Assembly (NCBI RefSeq): GCF_002901845.1 | Contig: NZ_PPQE01000025.1 | Coordinates: 583,406 to 647,405 of the forward strand | Source of the DNA: Staphylococcus hominis subsp. hominis | Lineage (GTDB): Bacteria > Bacillota > Bacilli > Staphylococcales > Staphylococcaceae | Direction of reading: 5' to 3' | DNA length: 64,000 bases | Part shown: piece by piece, positions 29,916-41,495 of the stretch | Numbering within the stretch: the stretch's first letter is position 1 | How the letters are laid out: every line of letters begins with the position of its first letter | Notes under the pieces: generated by a model | The model's input: the letters and a program-made list of their open reading frames with translations, nothing else | Told to the model about the DNA's origin: nothing | Databases searched by the model: none | Program-made: the position numbers and the translations under genes

Positions 29916-30734
29916 ATGAATGCTTATTTAGCAGAATTTTTAGGCACGGCCATTCTTATTTTGTTTGGTGGAGGCGTATGTGCGAATGTAAATTTAAAAC
30001 GCAGCGCTGGACAAGAATCGGATTGGATTGTTATTGCCGCTGGATGGGGCTTAGCTGTAACAATGGGAGTTTACGCAGTAGGTCAATTTTCTGGAGCACA
30101 TTTAAACCCAGCTGTGACAATTGCTTTAGCAGTTGAAGGAGGTTTTAGCTGGGCAAAAGTACCAGGATATATTGTTTGTCAAATGCTTGGAGGAATTGTA
30201 GGTGCTGCACTTGTGTGGTTAATGTATTTACCACATTGGAAAGTAACGACAGATCAAGGTGCAAAATTAGGAGTATTTTCTACTGCACCTGCTATTAAAA
30301 ATTATTTTGCTAACTTTTTAAGTGAAATAATTGGAACTACTATTTTAACTTTAGGTATTTTATTCATTGGGGTAAATAAAATTGCAGATGGATTAAATCC
30401 ATTAATTGTGGGTAGTTTAATTATTGCAATAGGTTTAAGTTTAGGTGGACCTACAGGTTATGCTATTAATCCAGCTCGTGACTTAGGACCAAGAATTGCA
30501 CATGCAATTTTACCAATTGCTGGTAAAGGAGGATCTAATTGGTGGTATGCTATTGTACCAGTACTAGGACCAATTGCTGGCGGTATGCTAGGTGCTGTGA
30601 TTTATCAGGTTTTTTATAAAAATGAATTTACTTTTATGAGTGGTGTTAGCATTGTAGTTGTGATTGTTACATTACTTATTGGTTTAGCGCTTAATAAATC
30701 AAATAAACATAAAGATATTGAATCAATTTATTAA
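29916..30734 (+). CDS. glpF: Glycerol uptake facilitator
   Basis: 272-residue aquaglyceroporin of the MIP family with six membrane helices. Both pore motifs are intact: GAHLNPAVTIAL and YAINPARDLGPR; the arginine after the second NPA is the selectivity-filter residue. It lets glycerol diffuse into the cell, where GlpK traps it. AGGAGG precedes ATG 29916. glpK follows after about 95 bases, and the pair share the cre-controlled promoter and GlpP leader upstream. Confidence 0.96.
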   Translation: MNAYLAEFLGTAILILFGGGVCANVNLKRSAGQESDWIVIAAGWGLAVTMGVYAVGQFSGAHLNPAVTIALAVEGGFSWAKVPGYIVCQMLGGIVGAALVWLMYLPHWKVTTDQGAKLGVFSTAPAIKNYFANFLSEIIGTTILTLGILFIGVNKIADGLNPLIVGSLIIAIGLSLGGPTGYAINPARDLGPRIAHAILPIAGKGGSNWWYAIVPVLGPIAGGMLGAVIYQVFYKNEFTFMSGVSIVVVIVTLLIGLALNKSNKHKDIESIY

Positions 30735-30763
30735 AAGTAAAAATTTAGTTTTAAATCATATAA

Positions 30764-32329
<1,566 letters not shown>

Positions 32330-32398
32330 TTTTTAATTATGGCTTAGTTACAAAGGATATGTTATGATGTAGTTAAGTTAATACATTAGTCGAGATTT

Positions 32399-32455
32399 GA
32401 GAGACCTGTTATCATGCAGTATGCTTCTGTGTGTGTATAGGTCTCTCTTTTTTTA
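32399..32455 (+). promoter_or_regulatory. GlpP-responsive leader terminator of glpD
   Basis: GAGAGACCT (32399-32407) pairs perfectly with AGGTCTCTC (32439-32447), followed by eight T, 24 bases before the glpD start. Since transcription must pass this to reach glpD, it is a conditional terminator of the GlpP type. A TATGAT -10-like box lies at about 32363; no clear -35. Confidence 0.82.
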
Positions 32456-32478
32456 ATATAAATTTTGGAGGGTATATT

Positions 32479-34149
32479 ATGGCATTATCTACTTTTAATA
32501 GGAACTTAATTAAAAAGAATTTAAGAAATAAAGAATTTGACGTTGTAGTTATTGGTGGAGGAATTACTGGTGCAGGTATTGCATTAGATGCTACACAACG
32601 TGGTATGAAAGTAGCTTTAGTAGAAATGCAAGACTTTGCGCAAGGTACAAGTTCTCGCTCAACTAAATTAGTACATGGTGGTTTACGTTACTTGAAACAA
32701 GCACAAATCAAAGTTGTTGCTGAAACAGGTAAAGAACGTGCAATAGTTTATGAAAATGGTCCCCACGTAACAACTCCTGAATGGATGTTATTACCGATGC
32801 ATAAAGGGGGTACATTTGGTAAATTCACAACTAATATCGGGTTAACAATGTACGATCGTTTAGCAGGCGTTAAACGTTATGAACGAAAAAAAATGTTATC
32901 TAAACAAGCGACTTTAAATAAAGAACCTCTTGTGAAAAAAGATGGTTTAAAAGGTGGCGGTTACTACGTAGAATATCGTACTGACGATGCTCGCTTAACA
33001 ATTGAAGTGATGAAACGTGCTGCTGAAAAAGGCGCTGAAGTCATTAATCACACTAAATCTACTGACTTCGTATACGATGCTAAAAATAAAGTAAGTGGTA
33101 TTAAAGTAAAAGATATGCTTACAGGTGAAGAGTATCAAATCAACGCTAAAAAAGTAATCAATGCTGCTGGTCCATGGGTAGACGAAGTGAGAAAGAAAGA
33201 TTATACACGTAATAATAAACAATTACGTTTAACAAAAGGTGTTCACGTAGTTATCGATCAATCAAAATTCCCATTACGTCAAGCGGTTTACTTTGATACT
33301 GAAAAAGATGGTCGTATGATTTTTGCTATTCCTCGTGAAGGTAAAGCATATGTAGGTACTACTGATACATTCTATAATAATGAAAAAACAAAACCTTTAA
33401 CTAACCAAGAAGATAGAGACTATTTAATTGATGCAATCAATTATATGTTCCCTGATGTGCATGTTACGGATGCTGATATTGAATCAACTTGGGCTGGCGT
33501 GCGTCCGTTAATTTTAGAAGATGGAAAAGATCCTTCAGAAATTTCACGTAAAGATGAAATTTGGGAAGGTAAATCAGGATTATTGACCATTGCTGGTGGT
33601 AAATTAACTGGATATCGTCACATGGCATTAGAAATTGTTGATTTATTAGCTAAGCGTTTAAAACAAGAATATGGTCTAAAATTTGCGGATAGCAAAACTA
33701 AAAATACACCTATTTCTGGTGGAGATGTTGGCGGTAGTAAAAACTTTGAAAACTACGTAAATCGTAAAGTCCAAGAAGGTAAAGCACTTGGATTAAGCAC
33801 AGATGTGGCACATAATTTAGCTTCAAAATACGGTTCAAATGTAGATAAATTATTCGCAATTGCACAATTAACGAATGAAAAAGATTTAAATATGCCATTA
33901 GAATTATACGTTCAATTAGTTTATAGTGTACAAAACGAAATGGTATATAAACCAACTGATTTCTTAATTCGTCGTACTGGTAAATTATATTTTGACATCA
34001 ATACAGTTAAACAATATAAACAAGCAATCATTGATGAATTAGATAAATTATTAAATTATACTGCTGAACAAAAAAATGAATTTTCTAAAGAAGTTGATGA
34101 AGCTATTGAAGAAGCAACACATGGTAATCATCAACCTGCAGAAAAATAA
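32479..34149 (+). CDS. glpD: Aerobic glycerol-3-phosphate dehydrogenase
   Basis: FAD-dependent, membrane-associated enzyme that oxidises glycerol-3-phosphate to dihydroxyacetone phosphate and passes electrons to quinone. 557 codons; ATG 32479 has TTGGAGGG 8 bases upstream. The N-terminal FAD loop is [21 protein letters not shown]. Further family blocks: [56 protein letters not shown], and the C-terminal domain [14 protein letters not shown]. Controlled by the leader terminator just upstream. Confidence 0.97.
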   Translation: MALSTFNRNLIKKNLRNKEFDVVVIGGGITGAGIALDATQRGMKVALVEMQDFAQGTSSRSTKLVHGGLRYLKQAQIKVVAETGKERAIVYENGPHVTTPEWMLLPMHKGGTFGKFTTNIGLTMYDRLAGVKRYERKKMLSKQATLNKEPLVKKDGLKGGGYYVEYRTDDARLTIEVMKRAAEKGAEVINHTKSTDFVYDAKNKVSGIKVKDMLTGEEYQINAKKVINAAGPWVDEVRKKDYTRNNKQLRLTKGVHVVIDQSKFPLRQAVYFDTEKDGRMIFAIPREGKAYVGTTDTFYNNEKTKPLTNQEDRDYLIDAINYMFPDVHVTDADIESTWAGVRPLILEDGKDPSEISRKDEIWEGKSGLLTIAGGKLTGYRHMALEIVDLLAKRLKQEYGLKFADSKTKNTPISGGDVGGSKNFENYVNRKVQEGKALGLSTDVAHNLASKYGSNVDKLFAIAQLTNEKDLNMPLELYVQLVYSVQNEMVYKPTDFLIRRTGKLYFDINTVKQYKQAIIDELDKLLNYTAEQKNEFSKEVDEAIEEATHGNHQPAEK

Positions 34150-34170
34150 ATATAGTTAAAATAGTATATT

Positions 34171-34212
34171 AACTGAGATTGGGTAAAAACACTCAATCTC
34201 AGTTTTTTTTAT
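34171..34212 (+). terminator. Terminator after glpD
   Basis: AACTGAGATTG pairs with CAATCTCAGTT, extendable by GGGT with ACTC, followed by eight T. Confidence 0.9.
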
Positions 34213-34357
34213 ATTTTGATAAAATTTTTGAGTTTAAAGTATATATAACCTATTAAAAAGTGACAAACTATTTGATAACATTAAAGAGTATAGGTATATT
34301 AGTAGGAATAGTACGTTGTTAACAATACCATTATAGAAAGAGATTGGAGGCATATAC

Positions 34358-35293
34358 GTGGGGCAAAGTGCTTATAAAATAACTGTAGAAGATGGAACAA
34401 CTTTAGAAGTTAAAGTAGATAAAGCAAACATAGCGACTTATGGTATTGTACATATATTTCATGGTATGGCTGAACATATGGATCGATACGAAACACTTGT
34501 TAAAGCTTTAACACATCAAGGCTATGATGTGATTAGACATAATCATAGAGGACATGGGAAAGAGATTGATGAGAAAGAACGTGGACATTACGACAGCATG
34601 AATCAAGTCGTTCAAGATGCGTTTGAAATTGCACAAACATTATATGATAGTGAGAAAGGATTACCCTATATTGTATTAGGGCATTCAATGGGATCTATTA
34701 TTGCACGTTTATTCGTTGAAACTTATCCAAATTTTGCTAATGGATTGATATTAACTGGAACAGGACAATATCCTAAATGGAAAGGAATTCCTGCAGGGAT
34801 CAGTTTGAAATTAATTTCTATTTTTACTGGGAAGCGCAAGCGTTTAAAATGGGTCAATCAACTCGTTTACAAATCATTTAACAAAAAGATTGATCAACCA
34901 AGAACTGAAAGTGACTGGCTTTCATCACAGTCTACAGAAGTTGATAAATTCGTAAACGATGAGTATACCGGCTTTTTAGTTTCAAACCAATTAATTTATG
35001 AAACAGTAAAACATATGACACGTACTGCAAATTATAGTCAATTAAAAAAAATAAATAAACAGTTACCAATATTGATGATTTCTGGAAAAAATGATCCTTT
35101 TGGAGAGTATGGCAGAGGTATTAAATCCATGGCCAGAAAATTTAAAAAAGCTGGTATTAAACATATTACGGTACAACTTTATGCAAATAGAAGACATGAA
35201 ATATTATTTGAAGTTGATCAACAAATGATATGGAATCATATGTTTGATTGGATTCAAAAACAAGTATTGAAAAATAATCAGAGTGAGGCGTAA
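34358..35293 (+). CDS. Alpha/beta hydrolase, lysophospholipase/monoacylglycerol-lipase-like
   Basis: 311 codons from GTG 34358 behind TTGGAGG. Serine-hydrolase features: oxyanion-loop segment HIFHGMAEHMDRYETL, HNHRGHG, the nucleophile elbow VLGHSMGSIIAR, the acid in SGKNDPFGEYGRG and the catalytic histidine in NRRHEILFE. No signal peptide, so cytoplasmic. Position directly after the glycerol regulon fits release of glycerol from lipids, but it has its own spacer and terminator-separated start, and substrate is not shown. It is 3 bases from miaA, so the two are probably cotranscribed. Confidence 0.85.
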   Translation: MGQSAYKITVEDGTTLEVKVDKANIATYGIVHIFHGMAEHMDRYETLVKALTHQGYDVIRHNHRGHGKEIDEKERGHYDSMNQVVQDAFEIAQTLYDSEKGLPYIVLGHSMGSIIARLFVETYPNFANGLILTGTGQYPKWKGIPAGISLKLISIFTGKRKRLKWVNQLVYKSFNKKIDQPRTESDWLSSQSTEVDKFVNDEYTGFLVSNQLIYETVKHMTRTANYSQLKKINKQLPILMISGKNDPFGEYGRGIKSMARKFKKAGIKHITVQLYANRRHEILFEVDQQMIWNHMFDWIQKQVLKNNQSEA

Positions 35294-35296
35294 TCA

Positions 35297-36295
35297 TTGC
35301 AAGCATCAAAAAAACCTTTTCTAGTAGTCATTGTAGGGCCGACAGCTTCGGGTAAAACAGAATTGAGTATCGAATTAGCTAAAAAAATGAATGGAGAAAT
35401 CATTAGTGGCGATTCGATGCAAGTATACCGTCAAATGAATATAGGTACTGCAAAGGTAACAGAAACAGAAATGGAAGGGATCCCCCATTATTTAATAGAT
35501 ATCTTAAATCCTGATGAATCATTTTCTGCATACGAATTTAAAAAAAGAGCAGAAGTGCTTATTGAAGATATTACAAAAAGAGGTAAAGTACCTATTATTG
35601 TAGGAGGTACAGGTTTATATATTCAATCTTTAATTTACGATTATCCATTTGATGATGAAAATATATCAGTAGAAAAAGAATTAAGAGTAAAAGAAAAAAT
35701 AGATGCATTAAATCAATTAAATAATGATGACTTACATCTCTACTTAGCATCGTTTGATGAAACATCAGCTAAAGATATTCATCCAAATAATAGAAAAAGA
35801 GTACTTAGAGCGATTGAATATTACTTAAAAACAAAAAAACTTTTAAGTTCTCGAAAGAAAGTTCAACAATTTACAGAAAATTATGATACATTATTAGTAG
35901 GGATTGAAATGTCGCGCAAAACATTATATACAAGAATAAATAAACGTGTTGATATTATGTTGGGCCACGGATTATTTAATGAAGTGAAAGCACTAGTTGA
36001 ACAAGGTTTTGAATCTAGTCAGAGTATGCAAGCAATTGGTTACAAAGAACTTGTCCCTGTTATAAAAGGAGAAATGGAATTAGAACCAGCTATAGAATTA
36101 TTGAAACAACATTCAAGGCAATATGCGAAAAGGCAACTCACATGGTTTAAAAACAAAATGAATGTTCAATGGTTTGATAGAGAGACAATGTCACTTCAAA
36201 TGATGTTAGATGAGATTACAACCCAAATAAATAAAAGGAGTTCTAAACATGATTGCAAACCAAAACATCCAAGATCAAGCACTAGAGAACTTTAA
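35297..36295 (+). CDS. miaA: tRNA dimethylallyltransferase
   Basis: Transfers dimethylallyl to A37 of tRNAs, the step before MiaB. 332 codons from TTG 35297 (GTGAGGCG upstream). The P-loop is VGPTASGKTELSIELAKKM; then ISGDSMQVYRQMNIGTAK, FSAYEFKKRA, GGTGLYIQSLIYDY and the C-terminal QYAKRQLTWF. The last 15 codons overlap the start of hfq in another frame (36249-36295), and the protein is about 20 residues longer than I expect for the family. The tail is Lys/Arg/Ser-rich and probably has no function. Confidence 0.95.
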   Translation: MQASKKPFLVVIVGPTASGKTELSIELAKKMNGEIISGDSMQVYRQMNIGTAKVTETEMEGIPHYLIDILNPDESFSAYEFKKRAEVLIEDITKRGKVPIIVGGTGLYIQSLIYDYPFDDENISVEKELRVKEKIDALNQLNNDDLHLYLASFDETSAKDIHPNNRKRVLRAIEYYLKTKKLLSSRKKVQQFTENYDTLLVGIEMSRKTLYTRINKRVDIMLGHGLFNEVKALVEQGFESSQSMQAIGYKELVPVIKGEMELEPAIELLKQHSRQYAKRQLTWFKNKMNVQWFDRETMSLQMMLDEITTQINKRSSKHDCKPKHPRSSTREL

Positions 36296-36491
36296 AGCAG
36301 AACAAACGGAAATTACTGTATTTTTCTTAAATGGTTTTCAAATGAAAGGCGTTATCGAAGACTTTGATAAATACATGATTAGCTTAGTTTCTCAAGGCAA
36401 ACAACATTTGATTTACAAACATGCGATCAGCACTTTCACTGTGGATACAGAATCTACTGATTCAGAAGCTACAGGTGAAGGTGAAGAATAA
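36249..36491 (+). CDS. hfq: RNA chaperone Hfq
   Basis: 80-residue Sm-like protein. The Sm1 region is ENFKAEQTEITVFFLNGFQM and Sm2 is LIYKHAISTF, where the usual bacterial motif YKHA is intact. A short acidic tail (TESTDSEATGEGEE) follows. AAAGGAG lies 8 bases before ATG 36249, inside the end of miaA, so expression depends on miaA transcription. In staphylococci Hfq has weak or disputed importance for small-RNA regulation compared with enteric bacteria. Confidence 0.96.
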   Translation: MIANQNIQDQALENFKAEQTEITVFFLNGFQMKGVIEDFDKYMISLVSQGKQHLIYKHAISTFTVDTESTDSEATGEGEE

Positions 36492-36619
36492 GTTGTAATT
36501 AAAGTGCCAAGTTACTGACTTTTAGAGCGTAGTCCACGGTCAAAATGTATACGTAGCTTGCAAAATTCTCATCAATTTTTGCACTTTTGAACAAATAGAG
36601 GAAATGTTTGTAATAAAAC

Positions 36620-36674
36620 AAAGCTTCAATATAGAACGATTGTCTATGACATAGTCATCTATATTGAAGCTTTT
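36620..36674. terminator. Bidirectional terminator between hfq and gpx
   Basis: AAAGCTTCAATATAG (36620-36634) pairs perfectly with CTATATTGAAGCTTT (36659-36673). The loop contains a further CTATGACATAG-type palindrome. T-runs flank it on both strands. Confidence 0.85.
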
Positions 36675-36680
36675 ATTTAT

Positions 36681-37157
36681 TTATAGAAGTTTTTCAATAT
36701 CTTTTTCAATTTGAGCAGGTTTTTTCTGAGGTGAGAAGCGTTGAACAATATTACCTTCACGGTCTACTAAAAACTTAGTAAAATTCCATTTAATTTTTTC
36801 ACTTAACATACCTTTAGCTTGACTTGTTAAATAACGAAACAATGGATGTTGGTTATCGCCTTTAACGTCAACTTTTTCGTGAATAGGGAATGTGACACCG
36901 TAGTTAATTTTACAATTTTGATTTGCTTCAGCACCAGAACCAGGTTCTTGACCACCAAACTGATTGCATGGGAAACCTAAAACAATAAATCCTTGGTCCT
37001 TATATTTATTATATAGTTCTTGTAATCCTTCAAATTGTGGTGTAAATCCACATTCACTCGCTGTATTAACGATAAGCATAACATCGCCTTTATATACATC
37101 TAATTTATAATTTTCACCATTAGATTTTTGAACTTCAAAATCATAAATATTTTCCAT
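36681..37157 (-). CDS. bsaA: Glutathione-peroxidase-family thiol peroxidase (BsaA-like)
   Basis: 158-residue Gpx fold enzyme with cysteine, not selenocysteine, at the active site: [16 protein letters not shown]36. The other catalytic residues are in [13 protein letters not shown] (Q) and [14 protein letters not shown] (W, N). Such bacterial proteins usually act as thioredoxin-dependent hydroperoxide reductases. No signal peptide. It runs convergent to hfq and divergent from hflX; its start region has GGGTGATAG before ATG. If no catalase exists elsewhere, this would be one of the peroxide defences present. Confidence 0.92.
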   Translation of the reverse strand: MENIYDFEVQKSNGENYKLDVYKGDVMLIVNTASECGFTPQFEGLQELYNKYKDQGFIVLGFPCNQFGGQEPGSGAEANQNCKINYGVTFPIHEKVDVKGDNQHPLFRYLTSQAKGMLSEKIKWNFTKFLVDREGNIVQRFSPQKKPAQIEKDIEKLL

Positions 37158-37266
37158 ACTATCACCCTTTCAACTTAGCTTTAATTTAACATAGTTTTAG
37201 TCGTTAGTCTTTAAACTTGCTCTATGATAGAATATGTAAGACATGTTAAAAAAGGAGATGTATATC

Positions 37267-38505
37267 ATGGCTCAGCAACACACTTATGATACTAAGAAAA
37301 AGCTAGAAACTGCTGTATTAGTTGGTGTACATGCTCAAAGTGATCATCAATATAATTTTGAATCTACAATGGAAGAATTAGAAGCTTTAGCATTGACTTG
37401 TCAATTAGATGTTATAGGACAAGTCACTCAAAATAAAGATCAATTTGATTATAAATATTATGTTGGCAAAGGTAAGATTGATGAAATTAAAGCTTTTATA
37501 GAATTTCATGACATCGATGTTGTTGTGACAAATGATGAATTAACAACAGCACAATCGAAAACATTAAATGATAATTTGGGCATTAAAATTATCGATAGAA
37601 CACAGCTCATTCTTGAAATTTTTGCTTTAAGAGCGCGTAGTAGAGAAGGTAAATTACAAGTTGAATTAGCTCAACTCGATTACTTACTCCCTAGATTACA
37701 AGGACATGGAAAAAGTTTATCTCGTTTAGGCGGGGGAATTGGTACGCGTGGTCCTGGTGAAACAAAATTAGAAATGGATAGACGTCATATTAGAACACGT
37801 ATGAATGAAATTAAACATCAACTTAAAACAGTGGTCGAACATCGTGAAAGATATCGTAATCAACGCGAACAAAATCAAGTATTTCAAATTGCACTTATTG
37901 GCTATACCAATGCTGGAAAATCTTCTTGGTTTAATGTTTTAGCAAACGAAACGACTTTTGAAAAAGATTTACTATTTGCCACACTTGACCCTAAAACACG
38001 ACAAATACAAATTAACAATGGGTTTAATTTAATTATTTCTGATACCGTAGGCTTCATTCAAAAGTTGCCTACAACATTAGTAGCAGCATTTAAGTCGACA
38101 TTAGAAGAAGCAAAAAGCGCAAATCTACTTCTACATGTTGTTGATGCAAGTCATCCAGAATATCGAGCTCAATATGATACGGTTAATCAATTGGTAAAAG
38201 ACTTAGATATGGATGACCTTCCACAAGCAATCATTTTTAATAAAAAAGATCAATGTTCTGAAGAAACTGATGTACTGGTATCAGACCATCCGTCTGTATT
38301 TGTATCAAGTCGCAATAGTGAAGATAAATTAAAAGTGAAGCAGTTACTGTTTGATCAAATAAAAGCGACTTTGTCATATTACGTAGAAACTGTATCTAGT
38401 GAAGATGCAGATAGATTATATTTTTTAAAACAACATACACTTATCGAAGAAATGAAATTTGATGAGAATAATGAAAGTTATATCGTTAAAGGATATAGAA
38501 AATAA
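37267..38505 (+). CDS. hflX: Ribosome-associated GTPase HflX
   Basis: Splits stalled or hibernating 70S/100S ribosomes under stress. 412 codons; ATG 37267 has AAAGGAG upstream, while the in-frame TTG at 37243 lies ahead of that site. The N-terminal nucleotide-binding domain and a glycine-rich linker (SRLGGGIGTRGPGETKLEMD) precede the G domain: G1 GYTNAGKS, G3 DTVGFIQKLP, G4 NKKD. A C-terminal domain ends the protein. It is followed at 25 bases by the PLP-enzyme gene, likely one operon. Confidence 0.95.
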   Translation: MAQQHTYDTKKKLETAVLVGVHAQSDHQYNFESTMEELEALALTCQLDVIGQVTQNKDQFDYKYYVGKGKIDEIKAFIEFHDIDVVVTNDELTTAQSKTLNDNLGIKIIDRTQLILEIFALRARSREGKLQVELAQLDYLLPRLQGHGKSLSRLGGGIGTRGPGETKLEMDRRHIRTRMNEIKHQLKTVVEHRERYRNQREQNQVFQIALIGYTNAGKSSWFNVLANETTFEKDLLFATLDPKTRQIQINNGFNLIISDTVGFIQKLPTTLVAAFKSTLEEAKSANLLLHVVDASHPEYRAQYDTVNQLVKDLDMDDLPQAIIFNKKDQCSEETDVLVSDHPSVFVSSRNSEDKLKVKQLLFDQIKATLSYYVETVSSEDADRLYFLKQHTLIEEMKFDENNESYIVKGYRK

Positions 38506-38530
38506 TTATATATAAAGGAAGATAAATTGC

Positions 38531-39769
38531 ATGTCAGATATTCAACACATCGTTTCTGAAGTAGAAGAAACGTTAACACCCTTTTTTAAAGAAATTGAAG
38601 AAACTGCTTATATCAACCAGGAAAAGGTTCTTGATGCTTTTCATCATGTTAAAGCGAGCGAGAATGATTTAGTAGGTTCTACAGGATATGGTTATGATGA
38701 TTTTGGACGTGATCATTTAGAAGAGATATATGCTTATACGTTTAAAGCAGAAGATGCAATTGTTAGACCTCAAATTATTTCAGGTACTCATGCAATTACA
38801 TTAGCATTGCAAAGTACACTCAAATATGGCGATGAATTGATGTACATTACAGGTAGTCCTTATGACACCTTACTTGAAGTGATTGGTGTTAATGGTAATG
38901 GTATTGAAAGTCTCAAAGAGCATGGTGTGACATATAAAGAAGTTGCATTAAAAGATGGAATGATTGATATTGAAATGGTTTTAAATACTATTTCGAAACA
39001 AACGAAAGTTGTTGCTATTCAACGTTCAAAAGGGTATGGCCAACGACCTTCAATTACAGTAGATGAAATAGAAAATGTTATTTCTCAAATTAAACAACGA
39101 TATCCAAATGTAATTGTTTTTGTAGATAATTGCTACGGAGAGTTTGTAGAGCGTCGAGAACCAATAGAAGTGGGCGCAGATTTAATTGCAGGGTCATTAA
39201 TAAAAAATCCTGGTGGTGGATTAGCCAAAATTGGTGGTTACATTGCAGGACGAAAAGATTTAATCGAACGATGTGGTTATCGTTTAACTGCACCTGGGAT
39301 TGGTAAAGAAGCGGGTGCTTCATTATCTTCATTGCAAGAAATGTATCAAGGATTCTTTTTAGCACCGCATGTAGTGAGTCAAAGCTTAAAAGGCGCACTA
39401 TTTACAAGTTTACTTCTTGAAAAAATGAATATGAACACAGTACCCAAGTACGATGCTAAGCGTACAGACTTAATTCAAACCGTTCAATTTGATACAAAAG
39501 AACAGATGATTGCATTTTGTCAAAGTATTCAACATGCTTCACCAATTAATGCACACTTTAGTCCTGAACCTAGTTATATGCCTGGTTATGAAGATGATGT
39601 CATCATGGCAGCAGGAACATTTGTGCAAGGCTCCTCTATTGAATTATCAGCAGATGGTCCGATTCGTCCGCCTTATGAGGCATATGTGCAAGGTGGTCTA
39701 ACTTATGAACATGTTAAAATTGCAGTAACACGTGCAGTAATGAATTTAAAAGAACAGAATTTAATTTAA
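38531..39769 (+). CDS. YnbB-like PLP-dependent protein (methionine gamma-lyase/aluminium-resistance family)
   Basis: 412-residue fold-type I PLP protein. Blocks: ENDLVGSTGYGYDDFGRDHL, QIISGTHAITLALQ, VFVDNCYGEFVE, and the probable PLP lysine in GSLIKNPGGGLAKIGGYIAG. Databases call this family aluminium resistance protein or methionine gamma-lyase-like; the reaction is not certain. The order hflX-ynbB-glnR-glnA is the same as in Bacillus, though here a dus gene separates ynbB from glnR. AAGGAAG stands before ATG 38531. Confidence 0.9.
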   Translation: MSDIQHIVSEVEETLTPFFKEIEETAYINQEKVLDAFHHVKASENDLVGSTGYGYDDFGRDHLEEIYAYTFKAEDAIVRPQIISGTHAITLALQSTLKYGDELMYITGSPYDTLLEVIGVNGNGIESLKEHGVTYKEVALKDGMIDIEMVLNTISKQTKVVAIQRSKGYGQRPSITVDEIENVISQIKQRYPNVIVFVDNCYGEFVERREPIEVGADLIAGSLIKNPGGGLAKIGGYIAGRKDLIERCGYRLTAPGIGKEAGASLSSLQEMYQGFFLAPHVVSQSLKGALFTSLLLEKMNMNTVPKYDAKRTDLIQTVQFDTKEQMIAFCQSIQHASPINAHFSPEPSYMPGYEDDVIMAAGTFVQGSSIELSADGPIRPPYEAYVQGGLTYEHVKIAVTRAVMNLKEQNLI

Positions 39770-39909
39770 GTAGTATAACAAAATATTCAAAAATAAATAG
39801 TAATAAAAATAATGAGAGTGAATTTCTTTTTGTATATGGATTTATTTTATGATAATATATCATGGTTAATTATGCGAGATACTAATGAATAAGAAGGTTT
39901 AAATCAATT

Positions 39910-40884
39910 ATGAAAGAAAATTTTTGGAATGAATTACCACGTCCATTTTTCATTTTAGCGCCGATGGAAGACGTGACAGACATTGTTTTTCGACATGTAG
40001 TAAGTGAAGCAGCGAGACCGGATGTATTTTTTACTGAATTTACAAATACGGAGAGTTTTTGTCATCCAGAAGGGATACATAGTGTACGAGGGCGTTTAAC
40101 ATTCAGTGAAGATGAACAGCCTATGGTTGCTCATATATGGGGTGATAAGCCAGAACAATTTAAAGAAATGAGTTTTGGTTTAGCAGATATGGGCTTTAAA
40201 GGTATTGATTTAAATATGGGCTGTCCTGTCGCAAATGTTGCCAAAAAGGGTAAAGGGTCTGGGTTAATTTTAAGACCAGAAAGAGCAGCTGAAATTATTC
40301 AAGCAGCCAAGGCAGGTGGACTACCTGTTAGTGTTAAAACACGTCTAGGTTATTATAATATAGAGGAATGGAAAGAATGGTTAAGACATGTATTTAAGCA
40401 AGACATTGCAAACTTATCTATCCATCTTCGTACACGTAAAGAAATGAGCAAAGTCGATGCACATTGGGAATTAATTGAAGCCATTAAAGAAATGCGTGAT
40501 GAAGTGGCGCCTCAAACATTATTAACTATTAATGGTGATATTCCAGATAGACAAAAAGGAATGGAACTTGCGACGAAATATGGTATTGATGGAGTGATGA
40601 TTGGAAGAGGTATTTTCCATAATCCTTTTGCTTTTGAAAAAGACCCACGCGAACATACAAGTAAAGAACTCTTGGATTTATTTAGATTACATTTAGAGTT
40701 ATTTGAAAAGTATTCAAATGAAGAAACACAACAATTTAAAAGTTTACGACGTTTCTTTAAAATTTATGTGCGAGGTATTAGAGGTGTAAGTGAATTACGA
40801 CATCAATTAATGAGTACAGAAACTGTGGATGAAGCTCGAGCATTACTTGATGATTTTGAAGCAAATATGGAAGATAACCATTAA
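39910..40884 (+). CDS. dus: tRNA-dihydrouridine synthase
   Basis: 324-residue FMN-dependent enzyme that reduces uridines in tRNA D-loops. TIM-barrel motifs: [18 protein letters not shown], the catalytic cysteine in [46 protein letters not shown] and the FMN phosphate site [15 protein letters not shown]. It has a candidate promoter (TTGTAT at 39830, 17 bases, TAATAT at 39853) and its own weak terminator, so it forms a single-gene unit. I do not remember a dus gene here in S. aureus, so it may be an insertion in, or loss from, the neighbouring lineage. Confidence 0.93.
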   Translation: MKENFWNELPRPFFILAPMEDVTDIVFRHVVSEAARPDVFFTEFTNTESFCHPEGIHSVRGRLTFSEDEQPMVAHIWGDKPEQFKEMSFGLADMGFKGIDLNMGCPVANVAKKGKGSGLILRPERAAEIIQAAKAGGLPVSVKTRLGYYNIEEWKEWLRHVFKQDIANLSIHLRTRKEMSKVDAHWELIEAIKEMRDEVAPQTLLTINGDIPDRQKGMELATKYGIDGVMIGRGIFHNPFAFEKDPREHTSKELLDLFRLHLELFEKYSNEETQQFKSLRRFFKIYVRGIRGVSELRHQLMSTETVDEARALLDDFEANMEDNH

Positions 40885-40963
40885 TGAAGCTTAAGTTTTC
40901 AAAACTCAACAATAAGAATACGCTATCGTATTGATGTCGTAAAAAATAATTTTTAAATAGTAA

Positions 40964-40997
40964 AAAGCCTGTAGATAACTGTATCTATGGGCTTTAT
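40964..40997 (+). terminator. Terminator after dus
   Basis: AAAGCC and AGATA on the left pair with TATCT and GGCTTT on the right with wobble pairs between, around a 4-base loop, followed by ATGTTTAT. Confidence 0.6.
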
Positions 40998-41025
40998 GTT
41001 TATATGTAAGAAATATTTATTTTCA

Positions 41026-41076
41026 TGTAAGAAAACCTGACATATTTTTGTATTTCGTATTAATCTATGCTAAATT
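41026..41076 (+). promoter_or_regulatory. glnRA control region: GlnR box and promoter
   Basis: Bases 41026-41042 read TGTAAGAAAACCTGACA, a full match to the GlnR/TnrA pattern TGTNA-N7-TNACA. A second, partial copy (TGTAA-N7-TTATT) starts at 41005. Downstream is TTGTAT (41048-41053), 17 bases, TAAATT (41071-41076). This fits autorepression of glnRA under nitrogen excess. Confidence 0.82.
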
Positions 41077-41109
41077 ATAGACAAGTTCAAAAGTAGAGGT
41101 GAGGTTATA

Positions 41110-41475
41110 GTGTCTAACGATACAATAAGACGTAATATGGCCGTGTTCTCTATGAGTGTTGTTTGTAAATTGACAGAACTCACAGCAAGACAAATACGTT
41201 ATTATGAAACACATGAACTCATTAAGCCCGAACGTACCGAAGGAAATAAAAGGTTATTCTCTATGAATGATTTAGAGAGACTGTTAGAAATTAAAGCGTT
41301 AATTGAAAAAGGTTTTAATTTAAAAGGTATTAAACAAATAATTACAAATAATCAAGGGCACTTAACTACTGATGAACAAGAAACGAGAAAAAGAATGATT
41401 GTAGATGCAACTCAGAAACCGCGCAGTGAAGCTTTACCGATAAACCGTGGCGATTTATCACGATTTATTAATTAA
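41110..41475 (+). CDS. glnR: Glutamine synthetase repressor GlnR
   Basis: 121-residue MerR-type regulator. Winged-helix part: [39 protein letters not shown]. The C-terminal tail ([20 protein letters not shown]) is the segment that senses feedback-inhibited glutamine synthetase in Bacillus. Start GTG 41110 behind GAGGTGAGG. It lies 20 bases from glnA in the classic glnRA operon, with its own operator upstream. Confidence 0.95.
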   Translation: MSNDTIRRNMAVFSMSVVCKLTELTARQIRYYETHELIKPERTEGNKRLFSMNDLERLLEIKALIEKGFNLKGIKQIITNNQGHLTTDEQETRKRMIVDATQKPRSEALPINRGDLSRFIN

Positions 41476-41495
41476 TAACTTGGAGGATGTCTACC

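Noticed and set aside
29846-30136. A 96-codon plus-strand ORF overlapping the glpF leader
   Set aside because: It runs through the regulatory hairpin and into glpF in the wrong frame; cysteine- and arginine-rich text typical of a shadow frame.
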